A stretch of 64,000 bases of DNA, taken from assembly GCF_037572415.1 (NCBI RefSeq), contig NZ_JBBHLB010000020.1, forward strand, positions 1 to 64,000, written 5' to 3'. Numbering within the stretch: position 1 is the first letter of the stretch; each line of letters opens with the position of its first letter. The DNA comes from Flavonifractor porci. Its GTDB lineage: Bacteria > Bacillota > Clostridia > Oscillospirales > Oscillospiraceae. The translations under genes and the position numbers were made by a program. Under the pieces are notes generated by a model. The model was not told where the DNA came from. It made no database searches and saw only the letters and a list, made by a program, of their open reading frames with translations. This document shows positions 15,160 to 23,638 of the stretch, in pieces.

Positions 15160-16479
15160 TTGAAGATTGCATTTGTATCCCTTGGCTGTGCCAAGAATTT
15201 GGTGAATACCGAGCAGATGATGGCCCTGGTGAAGGCTGCCGGCCATACCGTGACCGGCGAGGCCGAGGGGGCCGATGTGGCGGTGCTCAATACCTGCGGC
15301 TTTATTGATTCCGCCAAGAGTGAGGCCATCCAGAATATTCTGGAGCTGGCTGCCCTGAAGGAACAGGGCAAGCTGGGCAAGCTGCTGGTGGCGGGCTGTC
15401 TGACCCAGCGCTACCAGGACGAGATCCTGGAGGAGCTGCCTGAGATCGACGGCATCCTGGGTACCGGCAGTTATACCGACATCGTGCCCGCCATCGAGTC
15501 CGTTATGGAAGGGGATACCCCCACCTACTTCGGGGATATCGACCACACCATCGAGGACGGAGCGCGTATGGTCTCCACGCCCTCCTATACCGCCTTCCTG
15601 AAGATCGCCGAGGGGTGCGACAACCGGTGTGCCTACTGTGTCATTCCCTCCCTCCGGGGACGGTACCGCAGCCGCACGATGGAGTCTCTGCTCTCCGAGG
15701 CCAAGAAGCTGGCCGACGACGGGGTGCAGGAGCTTATCATCATTGCTCAGGATATCACCCGGTACGGCACCGACCTGTACCACAAGCGGATGCTGCCCGA
15801 ATTGCTGACCGAGCTGTGCAAGCTGCCCTTCCACTGGGTGCGGCTCCACTATCTGTACCCCGATGAGCTGGATGACGCCCTCATCGACGTCATCGCCCGG
15901 GAGCACAAGATCCTCAAGTATATCGACATCCCCCTGCAGCATATCAATGACCGTATCCTCAAGGCCATGAACCGCCGCTCCACCAAGGCGGAGATCATCG
16001 CCCTGCTGAAGAAGCTGCGGGACCGGCTGCCCGGTCTGGTGCTGCGTACCTCCCTCATCTGCGGCCTGCCCGGTGAGACGGAGGAGGAGTTTGAGGAGCT
16101 GTGCGACTTCCTGCGGGAGAGCGGCATCGAGCGGGCGGGTATCTTCCAGTTCTCTCCTGAAGAGGGGACCCCCGCCGCAACTATGCCCGACCAGGTGGAC
16201 CCGGATACCGCCAAGCGGCGGGTGGAGCTGCTGGTGGAGCTCCAGAGCCGGGTGATGGACGCCTGGAACGAGAGCCGCCTGGGGGAGACCCTGGAGGTGC
16301 TGTGCGAGGGCTTTGATCAGGAGATGGGCTGCTACGCCGGCCGTTCCTATGCTGATTCCCCCGACGTGGACGGCAAGGTGTTCTTTACCGCCGCCGGCCT
16401 GGTGCCTGCGGGGACCTTTGTCAATGTGCGTATTACCGGCACCAGTGATGGTGATCTGACCGGGGAAATAGAGGAGTGA
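15160..16479 (+). CDS. rimO: Ribosomal protein S12 methylthiotransferase RimO
   Basis: 439 residues: UPF0004 domain with cysteines SLGCAKN, NTCGFID and AGCLTQRY; radical SAM CxxxCxxC (GCDNRCAYCVIP); C-terminal TRAM domain. It inserts the methylthio group on Asp88 of S12 using two 4Fe-4S clusters. TTG start at 15160 sits seven bases after AAGGAGG; no ATG fits. Confidence 0.97.
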   Translation: MKIAFVSLGCAKNLVNTEQMMALVKAAGHTVTGEAEGADVAVLNTCGFIDSAKSEAIQNILELAALKEQGKLGKLLVAGCLTQRYQDEILEELPEIDGILGTGSYTDIVPAIESVMEGDTPTYFGDIDHTIEDGARMVSTPSYTAFLKIAEGCDNRCAYCVIPSLRGRYRSRTMESLLSEAKKLADDGVQELIIIAQDITRYGTDLYHKRMLPELLTELCKLPFHWVRLHYLYPDELDDALIDVIAREHKILKYIDIPLQHINDRILKAMNRRSTKAEIIALLKKLRDRLPGLVLRTSLICGLPGETEEEFEELCDFLRESGIERAGIFQFSPEEGTPAATMPDQVDPDTAKRRVELLVELQSRVMDAWNESRLGETLEVLCEGFDQEMGCYAGRSYADSPDVDGKVFFTAAGLVPAGTFVNVRITGTSDGDLTGEIEE

Positions 16480-16485
16480 CATAGT

Positions 16486-17013
16486 TTGAATACCGCCAAT
16501 AAGCTGACTTTGCTTCGGGTACTGCTCATCCCCGTCTTTCTGGTGGTGCTCTACCTCCAGTTCCCCTTCCATATGTACTATGCTCTGGCTGTGTTCATCC
16601 TGGCCAGCGTCACCGATTTTGTGGACGGCTATATTGCCCGTCACTACAACATGATCACCGACTTCGGCAAGTTCATGGACCCTCTGGCGGACAAGATGCT
16701 GGTCATGGCCGCCATGCTGTGGTTCGTGGAGATGAACCGTTTCCCTGCCTGGGCCCTGCTCATCGTGGTGGTGCGGGAATTCGCCGTCACCGGCCTGCGG
16801 CTCATCGCTGTGGAGCGGGGAAGGGTCATTGCCGCCGCCTGGTCGGGTAAGATCAAGACTGCTTCCACCATGGTGTGCATCTGCCTCATGCTGGTGTTCC
16901 ACCACCTGACCCTGGACGTGGTGTGCGTGGCCGTCATTTTGGCTACCACCATCTACTCCGGCATCGAGTATTTTGTAAAAAATAAGGATGTCATCGACTG
17001 GAGTAAGCTGTAA
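16486..17013 (+). CDS. pgsA: CDP-diacylglycerol-glycerol-3-phosphate phosphatidyltransferase
   Basis: 175 residues, four to five membrane segments. CDP-alcohol phosphotransferase motif D-x2-DG-x2-AR-x8-G-x3-D-x3-D is intact (DFVDGYIARHYNMITDFGKF...DPLADK). Makes phosphatidylglycerol phosphate. TTG start at 16486 after GAGGAG. A second family member lies at 47613. TAATG links it to the next gene. Confidence 0.93.
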   Translation: MNTANKLTLLRVLLIPVFLVVLYLQFPFHMYYALAVFILASVTDFVDGYIARHYNMITDFGKFMDPLADKMLVMAAMLWFVEMNRFPAWALLIVVVREFAVTGLRLIAVERGRVIAAAWSGKIKTASTMVCICLMLVFHHLTLDVVCVAVILATTIYSGIEYFVKNKDVIDWSKL

Positions 17014-17648
17014 TGCTGGACTTTACCAGGACCCTGGAGGAAGACCGGCCCCTGATTCATCCTACCTGCGTGGTGAAAAACTGCACCTTTGGCCGGTATG
17101 TGGAGCTGGGGGACCACTGTATCGTGGAGGAGACCCATGTGGGGGACTACACCTATCTCTTCGGGTCCAACGATGTGATCTACTCCCACATCGGTAAGTT
17201 CAACTCCATTGCCACCGGGGTACGCATCAACCCGGTGCAGCACCCGGCCAAGACCCGGGCGGCAGCCCACCATTTCACCTACCGCTGCGCCCACTATGGT
17301 TTTGGGCCGGACGATCAGGCTCTGCTCCAGTGGCGGCGGGACAACCACCATGTCACCACGGGCAATGACGTGTGGATCGGCCACAACGCCGTTATCATGG
17401 CGGGGGTCACCCTGGGCCACGGTGCGGTGGTGGGGGCGGGCGCCGTGGTCACCCACGACGTAGCCCCCTATGAGATCGTAGGGGGCGTACCCGCCCGTCA
17501 CATCGGCTGGCGGTATGACGAGGACACCATCGCTGCCCTCCTGCGTATCCAGTGGTGGGACTGGAGCCATGAGGAGCTGAAGGAGCAGCTGCGGGACTTT
17601 GACGATGTGGCCGCCTTCTGTGTCAAGTATGACCCGGGCGTTGGGTAA
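17013..17648 (+). CDS. Hexapeptide-repeat acyltransferase, phosphonate-family type
   Basis: 211 residues with left-handed beta-helix repeats (GNDVWIGHNAVIMAGVTLGH, VVGAGAVVTHDVAPYEIVGGVPARHIG). Segments such as VIYSHIGKFNSIATGVRINPVQHP, HHFTYR and IQWWDW closely resemble the phosphonate-metabolism hexapeptide transferase family (TIGR03308-like). No other phn gene is nearby, so the substrate is open; related xenobiotic acetyltransferases are an alternative. Overlaps pgsA by one base. Confidence 0.8.
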   Translation: MLDFTRTLEEDRPLIHPTCVVKNCTFGRYVELGDHCIVEETHVGDYTYLFGSNDVIYSHIGKFNSIATGVRINPVQHPAKTRAAAHHFTYRCAHYGFGPDDQALLQWRRDNHHVTTGNDVWIGHNAVIMAGVTLGHGAVVGAGAVVTHDVAPYEIVGGVPARHIGWRYDEDTIAALLRIQWWDWSHEELKEQLRDFDDVAAFCVKYDPGVG

Positions 17649-17649
17649 C

Positions 17650-17678
17650 TTGACACCAAAAGGAAAACGTGGTAGTAT
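17650..17678 (+). promoter_or_regulatory. Promoter of the T-box cysE-cysS operon
   Basis: Consensus TTGACA (17650-17655), 17-base spacer, TAGTAT (17673-17678). Transcription would start near 17685, at the base of the T-box leader. Confidence 0.9.
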
Positions 17679-17683
17679 ACTAT

Positions 17684-17912
17684 GGTAACCTAATAGCGCG
17701 AGGAACGGAAATAGTACCCAGCGAGTACCCGCCAGAGAGGGAACGTCACCGGCTGAGAGCGGTCCCAGGGAGTAACTGGAGAATGTGCGTCCGGGAGCGC
17801 GGGGGATGTGGATGCCCCCCGGCTGGCCCCGTCATCGGCCTTTGAGTGAGAAATGAGAGTGGAACCGCGATCTGATCGCCTCTTATGCGTATGCGTAAGA
17901 GGCGTTTTTCTT
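17684..17912 (+). promoter_or_regulatory. T-box leader, probable cysteine specifier
   Basis: Stem I features AGGAACGGAAATAGTACC, the T-box GAGTGGAACCGCG at about 17853-17866, and a terminator (CGCCTCTTATGCG...CGTAAGAGGCG then TTTTTCTTTTT). A TGC triplet at 17786-17788 in the putative specifier loop fits tRNA-Cys, consistent with downstream cysE and cysS. Uncharged tRNA-Cys would pair with the T-box and prevent termination. Confidence 0.9.
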
Positions 17913-17913
17913 T

Positions 17914-18579
17914 TTGGAGGTGTTTTCCCTGACCCGACTTGGCGAGACCCTGCGGGCCTATCAGGCCCGCGACCCGGCGGCCCGCAGCCGCCTGGAGATC
18001 TTTTTGCTCTATCCCGGCGTACACGCCATCATCTACCACCGCCTGGCCCATTTCCTCTACCGGCACCACCTGAAGTTCCTGGCACGGTTCGTCAGCCAGT
18101 GGAGCCGGTTCTGGACCGGCATTGAGATCCACCCCGGCGCCAAGATCGGCCGCCGGTTCGTCATTGACCACGGCATGGGCATCGTCATCGGCGAGACCGC
18201 CGAGATCGGCGACGACTGCCTCATCTACCACGGTGTCACTCTGGGCGGTACCGGCAAGGACCAGGGCAAGCGCCATCCCACCCTGGGCAACAACGTGCTG
18301 GTGTCTACCGGCGCCAAGGTACTGGGTCCCTTCAAGGTGGGAGACAACTCCCGCATTGCCGCCAACGCGGTGGTGCTCAGCGAGATCCCGCCCAACGCCA
18401 CCGCCGTGGGCGTGCCCGCCCGGGTGGTGCGTATCGCCGGGGAGAAGGTGGACTACGCCTCCTCCGTGGACCAGATCCACGTCACCGACCCGGTACAGAA
18501 AGAATTGCAGGCCATCAGTTCCCGGCTGGAGTGGCTGGAAAAACTGATGGATGAACAGGCCAGAAGCCAAAATCAATAA
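17914..18579 (+). CDS. cysE: Serine O-acetyltransferase
   Basis: About 220 residues, the short form. Helical N-terminus then a hexapeptide left-handed beta-helix with IDHGMGIVIGETAEIGDDC and the catalytic His in IYHGVTLGGTGKDQGKRHP. Acetylates serine for cysteine synthesis. The start is ambiguous: GGAGG (17916-17920) lies inside the longest frame from TTG 17914, so initiation may really be at CTG 17929 (MTRLGETL). Placed directly after the T-box terminator and followed by cysS, so cysteine supply and charging are co-regulated. Confidence 0.95.
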   Translation: MEVFSLTRLGETLRAYQARDPAARSRLEIFLLYPGVHAIIYHRLAHFLYRHHLKFLARFVSQWSRFWTGIEIHPGAKIGRRFVIDHGMGIVIGETAEIGDDCLIYHGVTLGGTGKDQGKRHPTLGNNVLVSTGAKVLGPFKVGDNSRIAANAVVLSEIPPNATAVGVPARVVRIAGEKVDYASSVDQIHVTDPVQKELQAISSRLEWLEKLMDEQARSQNQ

Positions 18580-18592
18580 GGAGCGAATTGCC

Positions 18593-20005
18593 ATGAAACT
18601 GTATAACTCCGCAAGCCACAAGAAAGAGGACTTTATCCCCCACGAGCCGGGCAAGGTGACCATGTACACCTGCGGACCCACGGTGTACCACTTCGCCCAC
18701 ATCGGCAACCTGCGCAGCTACCTGATGGAGGACGTGCTGGAGAAATTCCTCCGCTACGAGGGCTACGACGTGAAGCGGATCATGAACATCACAGATGTGG
18801 GCCACCTGGCCTCCGACGCCGACACCGGCGAGGACAAGATGGTGAAGGGCGCCAAGCGGGAACACAAGAGCGTGATGGAGATCGCCCAGTTCTACACCGA
18901 CGCCTTCTTTGCCGACTGCAAGAAGCTGAACATCAAGTATCCCGAGGTGGTGCAGCCCGCCACCGGCATGATCGACGACTATATCAAGGTCATCACCAAG
19001 CTGCTGGATACTGGCTACGCCTATGTGGCCGGTGGCAACGTGTACTTTGACACCTCCAAGCTGGAGAAATACTATGTGTTCAACGACCACGACGAGGAGG
19101 ACCTGGCCGTGGGCGTCCGCGAGGGCGTGGAGGAGGACACCAACAAGCGCAACAAGAATGACTTTGTGCTGTGGTTCACCAAGTCCAAGTTTGAGGATCA
19201 GGCCCTGAAGTGGGACTCCCCCTGGGGCGTGGGCTATCCCGGCTGGCATATCGAGTGCTCCTGCATCTCCATGAAGTATGCCGGTGAGTATCTGGACCTC
19301 CACTGCGGCGGTATCGACAACGCCTTCCCCCACCACACCAACGAGATCGCCCAGTCTGAGGCCTATCTGGGCCATCCCTGGTGCAAATACTGGATGCACG
19401 TCCACCACCTGAACACCAACGACGGCAAGATGAGCAAGTCCAAGGGCGAGTTCCTCACCGTCTCCCTGCTGGAGGAGAAGGGGTACGATCCGCTGGTTTA
19501 CCGCTTCTTCTGCCTCCAGTCCCACTATCGTAAGGGTCTGGTGTTCTCCTGGGAGAACCTGGAGAACGCCAAGGTGGCCTACGACAAGCTGGTGGCCCGG
19601 GTGGCCGCCCTGTCCGACGACCCCGCCCCGGTGGACGAGGAGGCCGCCGCCCGGTACAAGGCCGCTTTTATCGAGGCGGTGGGCAACGACCTGAACACCT
19701 CCCTGGGTGTCACCGCCCTGTACGACGTGCTCAAGGCCGACGTGAACGACGCCACCAAGCGGGCCCTCATCGGCAGCTTTGACACCGTGCTGGGCCTGAA
19801 CCTGCTGGAGAAGGCCGCCGCCCTCCGGGAGAAGGCTGCCGCCCCGGTGGAGGGCGCCGAGGAGATCGAGGCCCTCATCGCCAAGCGCCTGGAGGCCAAA
19901 AAGGCCAAGGACTGGGCCACCGCCGACGCCATCCGGGATCAGCTCAAGGAGATGGGCGTGGAGATCAAGGACAGCAAGGAAGGGACCACCTGGACCCGGG
20001 TATAA
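18593..20005 (+). CDS. cysS: Cysteinyl-tRNA synthetase
   Basis: 470 residues. Class I signatures HIGN (FAHIGNLRSY) and KMSKS (GKMSKSKG), and the zinc ligands Cys in YTCGPTVY plus GWHIECS with CGGIDN. ATG 18593 follows AAGGAG; upstream codons overlap cysE only. Second gene of the T-box operon. Confidence 0.98.
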   Translation: MKLYNSASHKKEDFIPHEPGKVTMYTCGPTVYHFAHIGNLRSYLMEDVLEKFLRYEGYDVKRIMNITDVGHLASDADTGEDKMVKGAKREHKSVMEIAQFYTDAFFADCKKLNIKYPEVVQPATGMIDDYIKVITKLLDTGYAYVAGGNVYFDTSKLEKYYVFNDHDEEDLAVGVREGVEEDTNKRNKNDFVLWFTKSKFEDQALKWDSPWGVGYPGWHIECSCISMKYAGEYLDLHCGGIDNAFPHHTNEIAQSEAYLGHPWCKYWMHVHHLNTNDGKMSKSKGEFLTVSLLEEKGYDPLVYRFFCLQSHYRKGLVFSWENLENAKVAYDKLVARVAALSDDPAPVDEEAAARYKAAFIEAVGNDLNTSLGVTALYDVLKADVNDATKRALIGSFDTVLGLNLLEKAAALREKAAAPVEGAEEIEALIAKRLEAKKAKDWATADAIRDQLKEMGVEIKDSKEGTTWTRV

Positions 20006-20014
20006 GTTATGAAA

Positions 20015-20053
20015 TCAGCGCCTGCCGACAACGTCGGCGGGCGCTGACTTTTT
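20015..20053 (+). terminator. Terminator of cysE-cysS
   Basis: Fifteen-base stem TCAGCGCCTGCCGAC/GTCGGCGGGCGCTGA with a 3-base loop and a TTTTT tail. Confidence 0.92.
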
Positions 20054-20167
20054 GGGATAGGCACACAATCTGACCTTATAAAATAGAATAAAATTGACGC
20101 TTTTAAAAAGATCAGATTGGAACTATACTGGAGGCACAGAAGAAAAACAGAAAGAAGGCGTTCCAGT

Positions 20168-20740
20168 ATGGTGAATCAAAAAACCAGACGTATGGTCATG
20201 GCGGCGCTGCTTGCAGCGCTGACCACTGCGGCGACCATGGTGATCCGAATCCCCACCCCGACCCTGGGATACATCCACCTGGGTGACAGTATGGTGCTGA
20301 TCTGCGGCATTCTGTTGGGGCCGGGGCTGGGTGCGGCGGCTGCCGGAATCGGGTCTATGTTGGCCGATCTGTTCAGCGGCTTCACGGCATGGGTGCCGGG
20401 GACCTTTGCCATCAAGGCCCTGACGGCGCTGGTGGGCGGGAGCCTCTACCGCCTTTGCCTGAAGCGGGAGCACATCTCTCTGCCGTTGCGTGTGATTCTG
20501 TGCGGCATTCCCGCCGAAGCGGTGATGGTTGCCGGCTATTTCCTCTATGAAGTGGGGATGATGACGCTGGCAGGCAGCGACCTGACTGCCGCCGCGACGG
20601 CAGTGCTGGCGGGCGTGCCCTTCAACGTGGTGCAGGGGCTGAGCGGTATCGTTGTGGGTGTTGTGCTGCTGCCGGTGCTCAGCCATGCCGGGGCCGGAGC
20701 GGAGATGTCCTCCCGCAAAAGGAAGAGCCACAATTTCTGA
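20168..20740 (+). CDS. ECF transporter S-component (substrate unknown)
   Basis: 190 residues, about six membrane segments. MVIRIPTPTLGYIHLGDSMVL and GSMLADLFSGFTAWVPGTFAIKAL are typical of the ECF-type S-component family that includes vitamin transporters. It must share the EcfA1-EcfA2-EcfT module, which is encoded at 42083-44822. No adjacent biosynthetic gene or recognised riboswitch indicates the vitamin. ATG 20168 follows AGAAGG. Confidence 0.85.
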   Translation: MVNQKTRRMVMAALLAALTTAATMVIRIPTPTLGYIHLGDSMVLICGILLGPGLGAAAAGIGSMLADLFSGFTAWVPGTFAIKALTALVGGSLYRLCLKREHISLPLRVILCGIPAEAVMVAGYFLYEVGMMTLAGSDLTAAATAVLAGVPFNVVQGLSGIVVGVVLLPVLSHAGAGAEMSSRKRKSHNF

Positions 20741-20741
20741 T

Positions 20742-20776
20742 AAAAAAGGTGCCCTCCACCGGAGGGCACCTTTTTT
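20742..20776. terminator. Bidirectional terminator
   Basis: AAAAAAGGTGCCCTCC and its exact complement around ACC, with T6 on both strands. Separates the convergent S-component and bcp genes; the bcp stop codon lies inside it. Confidence 0.93.
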
Positions 20777-21233
20777 ATCCTCGCAGGTAAGCCAAAATGT
20801 CGGCGGCGTTGGTATCCGGCTTCACCTTGGGCATCACCTTTTCGATGACGCCGTCGGCGTTGATGACGAAGGTGGAGCGGACCACCCCCATGGACACCTT
20901 ACCGTAGTTCTTCTTCTCCTGCCATACGCCGTAGGCCTGAATGGCGGTCAGCTCCGGGTCGGACAGCAGGATGAAGGGCAGCTCGTGCTTCTGGGCAAAT
21001 TTCTGGTGGGAGGCCACCGAGTCCTTGCTGATGCCGATGACCACCGTGTCAAGGGCCTGGAATTCGTCGTAGGCGGCGGCATAGCCGCAGGCCTGACGGG
21101 TGCAGCCGGGGGTGTTGTCCCGGGGATAGAAATAGACCACCACCCGCTTGCCTCTGAACTGAGACAGGGTGACGGGGTTGCCCTCCTTATCGGGCAGGGT
21201 AAAGTCGGGAGCAAGGGTTCCCACTTCCAGCAT
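20775..21233 (-). CDS. bcp: Thiol peroxidase, BCP/PrxQ type
   Basis: 152 residues, thioredoxin fold. The peroxidatic Cys is in PRDNTPGCTRQACGYAA (PxxxTPGCT motif) with the resolving Cys five residues later, typical of alpha-type PrxQ. Reduces H2O2 and organic peroxides. Directly follows yaaA, another peroxide-stress gene, suggesting a small oxidative-stress pair. Confidence 0.95.
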   Translation of the reverse strand: MLEVGTLAPDFTLPDKEGNPVTLSQFRGKRVVVYFYPRDNTPGCTRQACGYAAAYDEFQALDTVVIGISKDSVASHQKFAQKHELPFILLSDPELTAIQAYGVWQEKKNYGKVSMGVVRSTFVINADGVIEKVMPKVKPDTNAADILAYLRG

Positions 21234-21234
21234 A

Positions 21235-21984
21235 TCAGGGTTCCTCCTTTAGAAAAACGTAGTGTTGGGGATCGGAATAGGCAGGGGAGAAGGCATAGCC
21301 CAGCTGATCGAAGGCCTGGAGCTCCTCCGCCTGATGGATATTATGCTCCGCCATCCAGCGGACCATCTCTCCCCGGGCCATCTTGCACATGGTGCCCTTT
21401 TCCACCACCTTGCCGTCCTTCTCCTCGCCAAAGGTGCAGGTGAGGAAGGTTACGGAAGGGGGGAGATGGGGAGAGACCGCTTTGCTGTATTCCTTGGAGG
21501 CCAGATTGACCACCAGGTCGGTCTCAGCGGCCAGAGCCTCTGCCAGCTTGCTTCCCCAGAAGGCGTACAGGTCCTTGTGGCCGTCCACCTTCAGGGGGGC
21601 GGCCATCTCCAGGCGGTAGGGAGTTACCCCATCAAAGGGACGCAGCAGCCCGTAGAAGCCGGAGAGGATGCGCAGGTGCTCCTTCACATAGTCCAGCTGT
21701 TCCCGGTCAAAGACGCCGGGGGCCATGTACTGGTACTGGATGCCCTCGTAGGACAGCAGGGCGGGGGTGAGGTTCTTCTCCAGGTCCATGTGGGCCAGCC
21801 GCTCCAGATTGAGGGCGGCGATGGAGTCGTTGCACTTCCACAGCTTTTGCAGCTGGGGGCCGTCCATTTCCGTTAAAGCCGCCAGCAGCCGCCTGGTCTC
21901 GGGCAGAAAGGCGGGCAGGCCCTTGGGGGCGAAACTGTCGATGTCCACCCGCATTTTTTTGGCGGGGGAGATGATGATGCGCAT
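21235..21984 (-). CDS. yaaA: Peroxide stress protein YaaA (DUF328)
   Basis: 249 residues, full length. N-terminal MRIIISPAKKM, FYGLLRPFDGVTPYRLEM, LVVNLASKEYSKAV and the C-terminal KMARGEMVRWM are family hallmarks. Family members lower free iron and protect DNA under H2O2. Two bases separate it from bcp. Confidence 0.95.
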   Translation of the reverse strand: MRIIISPAKKMRVDIDSFAPKGLPAFLPETRRLLAALTEMDGPQLQKLWKCNDSIAALNLERLAHMDLEKNLTPALLSYEGIQYQYMAPGVFDREQLDYVKEHLRILSGFYGLLRPFDGVTPYRLEMAAPLKVDGHKDLYAFWGSKLAEALAAETDLVVNLASKEYSKAVSPHLPPSVTFLTCTFGEEKDGKVVEKGTMCKMARGEMVRWMAEHNIHQAEELQAFDQLGYAFSPAYSDPQHYVFLKEEP

Positions 21985-21998
21985 GGGTCCCTCCTGAC

Positions 21999-23165
21999 TC
22001 AGACCATTTTCTCCTTGATGTGGGACAGGCGGTCCAGAGCCTCCAGCAGGGTCTCATCCTTCTTGGCGAAGTGGAGGCGGACGATGTTGGGCACGTCCTC
22101 CATGAAGAAGGAGGTGCCGGGCACGGCGGCCACGCCCACCTTCTGGGTCAGCTCCTCACAGAACTCCACATCGGTCTGGCCCTTCTTCAGGTAGGGGGCG
22201 ATGTCGGCCAGCACGAAGTAGGTGCCCTGGGGATCGGTGTAGGGGATGCCGATGTTGTCCAGGCCCTTGGTGAACAGCTCCTTCATGTGGGCGTAGTGGG
22301 CCCCGAACTCCTCATAGTAGCTGTCGGGCATCTCCAGACCGGCGATGGCGGCCTCCATCAGGGGAGAGGCGGCGCCCACGGCGTTGAAGTCATGGTACTG
22401 CTTGATCTTGTCCATCAGATGCTTGGGGGCAATGGCATAGCCCAGACGCCAGCCGGTGATGGAGTAGGTCTTGGACAGGGAGGAGCAGGACACGGTGCGC
22501 TCCCACATACCGGGGATGGAGTTCATATAGGTGTGCTTGTGGGGGGCGTAGACGATGTGCTCGTACACCTCGTCCATGATGGCGTACACGTCGTACTTGA
22601 TGCACAGGTCCGCGATGAACTTCAGCTCCTCCTCGGTGAACACCTTGCCGCTGGGGTTGGAGGGGTTGCAGATGAGGATGGCCTTGGGGTGCTGCTTGAA
22701 GGCGTCCTCCAGCACATTGGCGTCGAAGCCGAAGGCGGGGGGCACCAGAGGCACATAGATAGGCTCACAGTCGGCAAAGAGGGCCTGGGCGTGGTAGTTC
22801 TCAAAGTAGGGGGAGAAGAGGATAATCTTGTCCCCGGGGTTGGTGAGGGCGAAGATGGTGTCCACCATGGCCTCGGTGGAGCCGATGGTCACCACCATCT
22901 CAGTCTCCGGGTCCAGGGTGCGGCCCATGAAGCGGCCGCACTTCTTGGCCAGAGCCCGGCGGAAGTTGGGGGCGCCCATGGTGATGGGGTACTGGTGGGG
23001 GCCGGCATGGGCCACCTCAGCCAGCCGGTCCAGCAGCGCCTTGGGCGGGTCGAAGTCAGGGAAGCCCTGGGCCAGATTGATGGCGTTGTTGGCAATGGCG
23101 ATGCGGGTCATCCGGCGGATGACGGAGTCGGTGAAATACTGGGTTTTCTTGCTCAACGGCTGCAT
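21999..23165 (-). CDS. Class I aminotransferase (probable aromatic/methionine type)
   Basis: 388 residues, fold type I PLP enzyme. PLP Lys in SSLSKTYSITGWRLGYAI, and NPSNPSGKVFTEEEL for cofactor and substrate binding. Closest in style to kynurenine/aromatic or methionine aminotransferases (YbdL-like). ATG 23165 follows GAGG; a TTG at 23174 is possible. It ends the ior-paaK gene run and would supply aryl-pyruvates to IorAB. Substrate range is inference. Confidence 0.9.
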   Translation of the reverse strand: MQPLSKKTQYFTDSVIRRMTRIAIANNAINLAQGFPDFDPPKALLDRLAEVAHAGPHQYPITMGAPNFRRALAKKCGRFMGRTLDPETEMVVTIGSTEAMVDTIFALTNPGDKIILFSPYFENYHAQALFADCEPIYVPLVPPAFGFDANVLEDAFKQHPKAILICNPSNPSGKVFTEEELKFIADLCIKYDVYAIMDEVYEHIVYAPHKHTYMNSIPGMWERTVSCSSLSKTYSITGWRLGYAIAPKHLMDKIKQYHDFNAVGAASPLMEAAIAGLEMPDSYYEEFGAHYAHMKELFTKGLDNIGIPYTDPQGTYFVLADIAPYLKKGQTDVEFCEELTQKVGVAAVPGTSFFMEDVPNIVRLHFAKKDETLLEALDRLSHIKEKMV

Positions 23166-23188
23166 AAAGTTCAACCTCGCTTTTCTCG

Positions 23189-23620
23189 TTAATGGACGCC
23201 CAGCGCCTCGCCCCGGGCGGGAGGCATGGCGTTGGCCTGGAGCAGGCTGGCCAGCCCCACGGCGTCGGCCACACGGAAGATCATGCAGGCCTGGCCGTCC
23301 ACCTGGCCAAAGACCGAGTAGACATACTCCACGTCGACGGATTCCCTGGCCAGCAGAGCCAGGATGCGGCCCAGGCCGCCGGGCTCGTCGGGCACCAGCA
23401 CCGCCACCACCGGAGTCATGGAGACGACAAAGCCGTGCTCCAGCAGCAGGGAGGCGGCCCGCTGGGGCTGGTCCACGATCATGCGCAGCACGCCGTAATC
23501 ACTGGTTTCGGCGATGTGGAGGGCCCGCATATTGATCTGATGTTCGGACAGAATGGCGGTGATCTCCGCCAACTGTCCCGCCCGGTTCTCCAGAAAGACA
23601 GAAATCTGTTGGATGGTCAT
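23189..23620 (-). CDS. Tandem ACT-domain protein
   Basis: 143 residues made of two ACT domains (QISVFLENRAGQLAEITAILSEHQINMRAL and VVAVLVPDEPGGLGRILALLARESVDVEYVY). Such stand-alone proteins accompany paaK and ior genes in anaerobes and may sense an amino acid to modulate an enzyme. No catalytic domain. Confidence 0.9.
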   Translation of the reverse strand: MTIQQISVFLENRAGQLAEITAILSEHQINMRALHIAETSDYGVLRMIVDQPQRAASLLLEHGFVVSMTPVVAVLVPDEPGGLGRILALLARESVDVEYVYSVFGQVDGQACMIFRVADAVGLASLLQANAMPPARGEALGVH

Positions 23621-23638
23621 GATGCGCCAGCTCCTCTC

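Noticed and set aside
20094..20129. TTGACG with TATACT as a promoter of the ECF S-component
   Set aside because: The spacing is 24 bases, too long for a sigma-A promoter. The true promoter remains unidentified.
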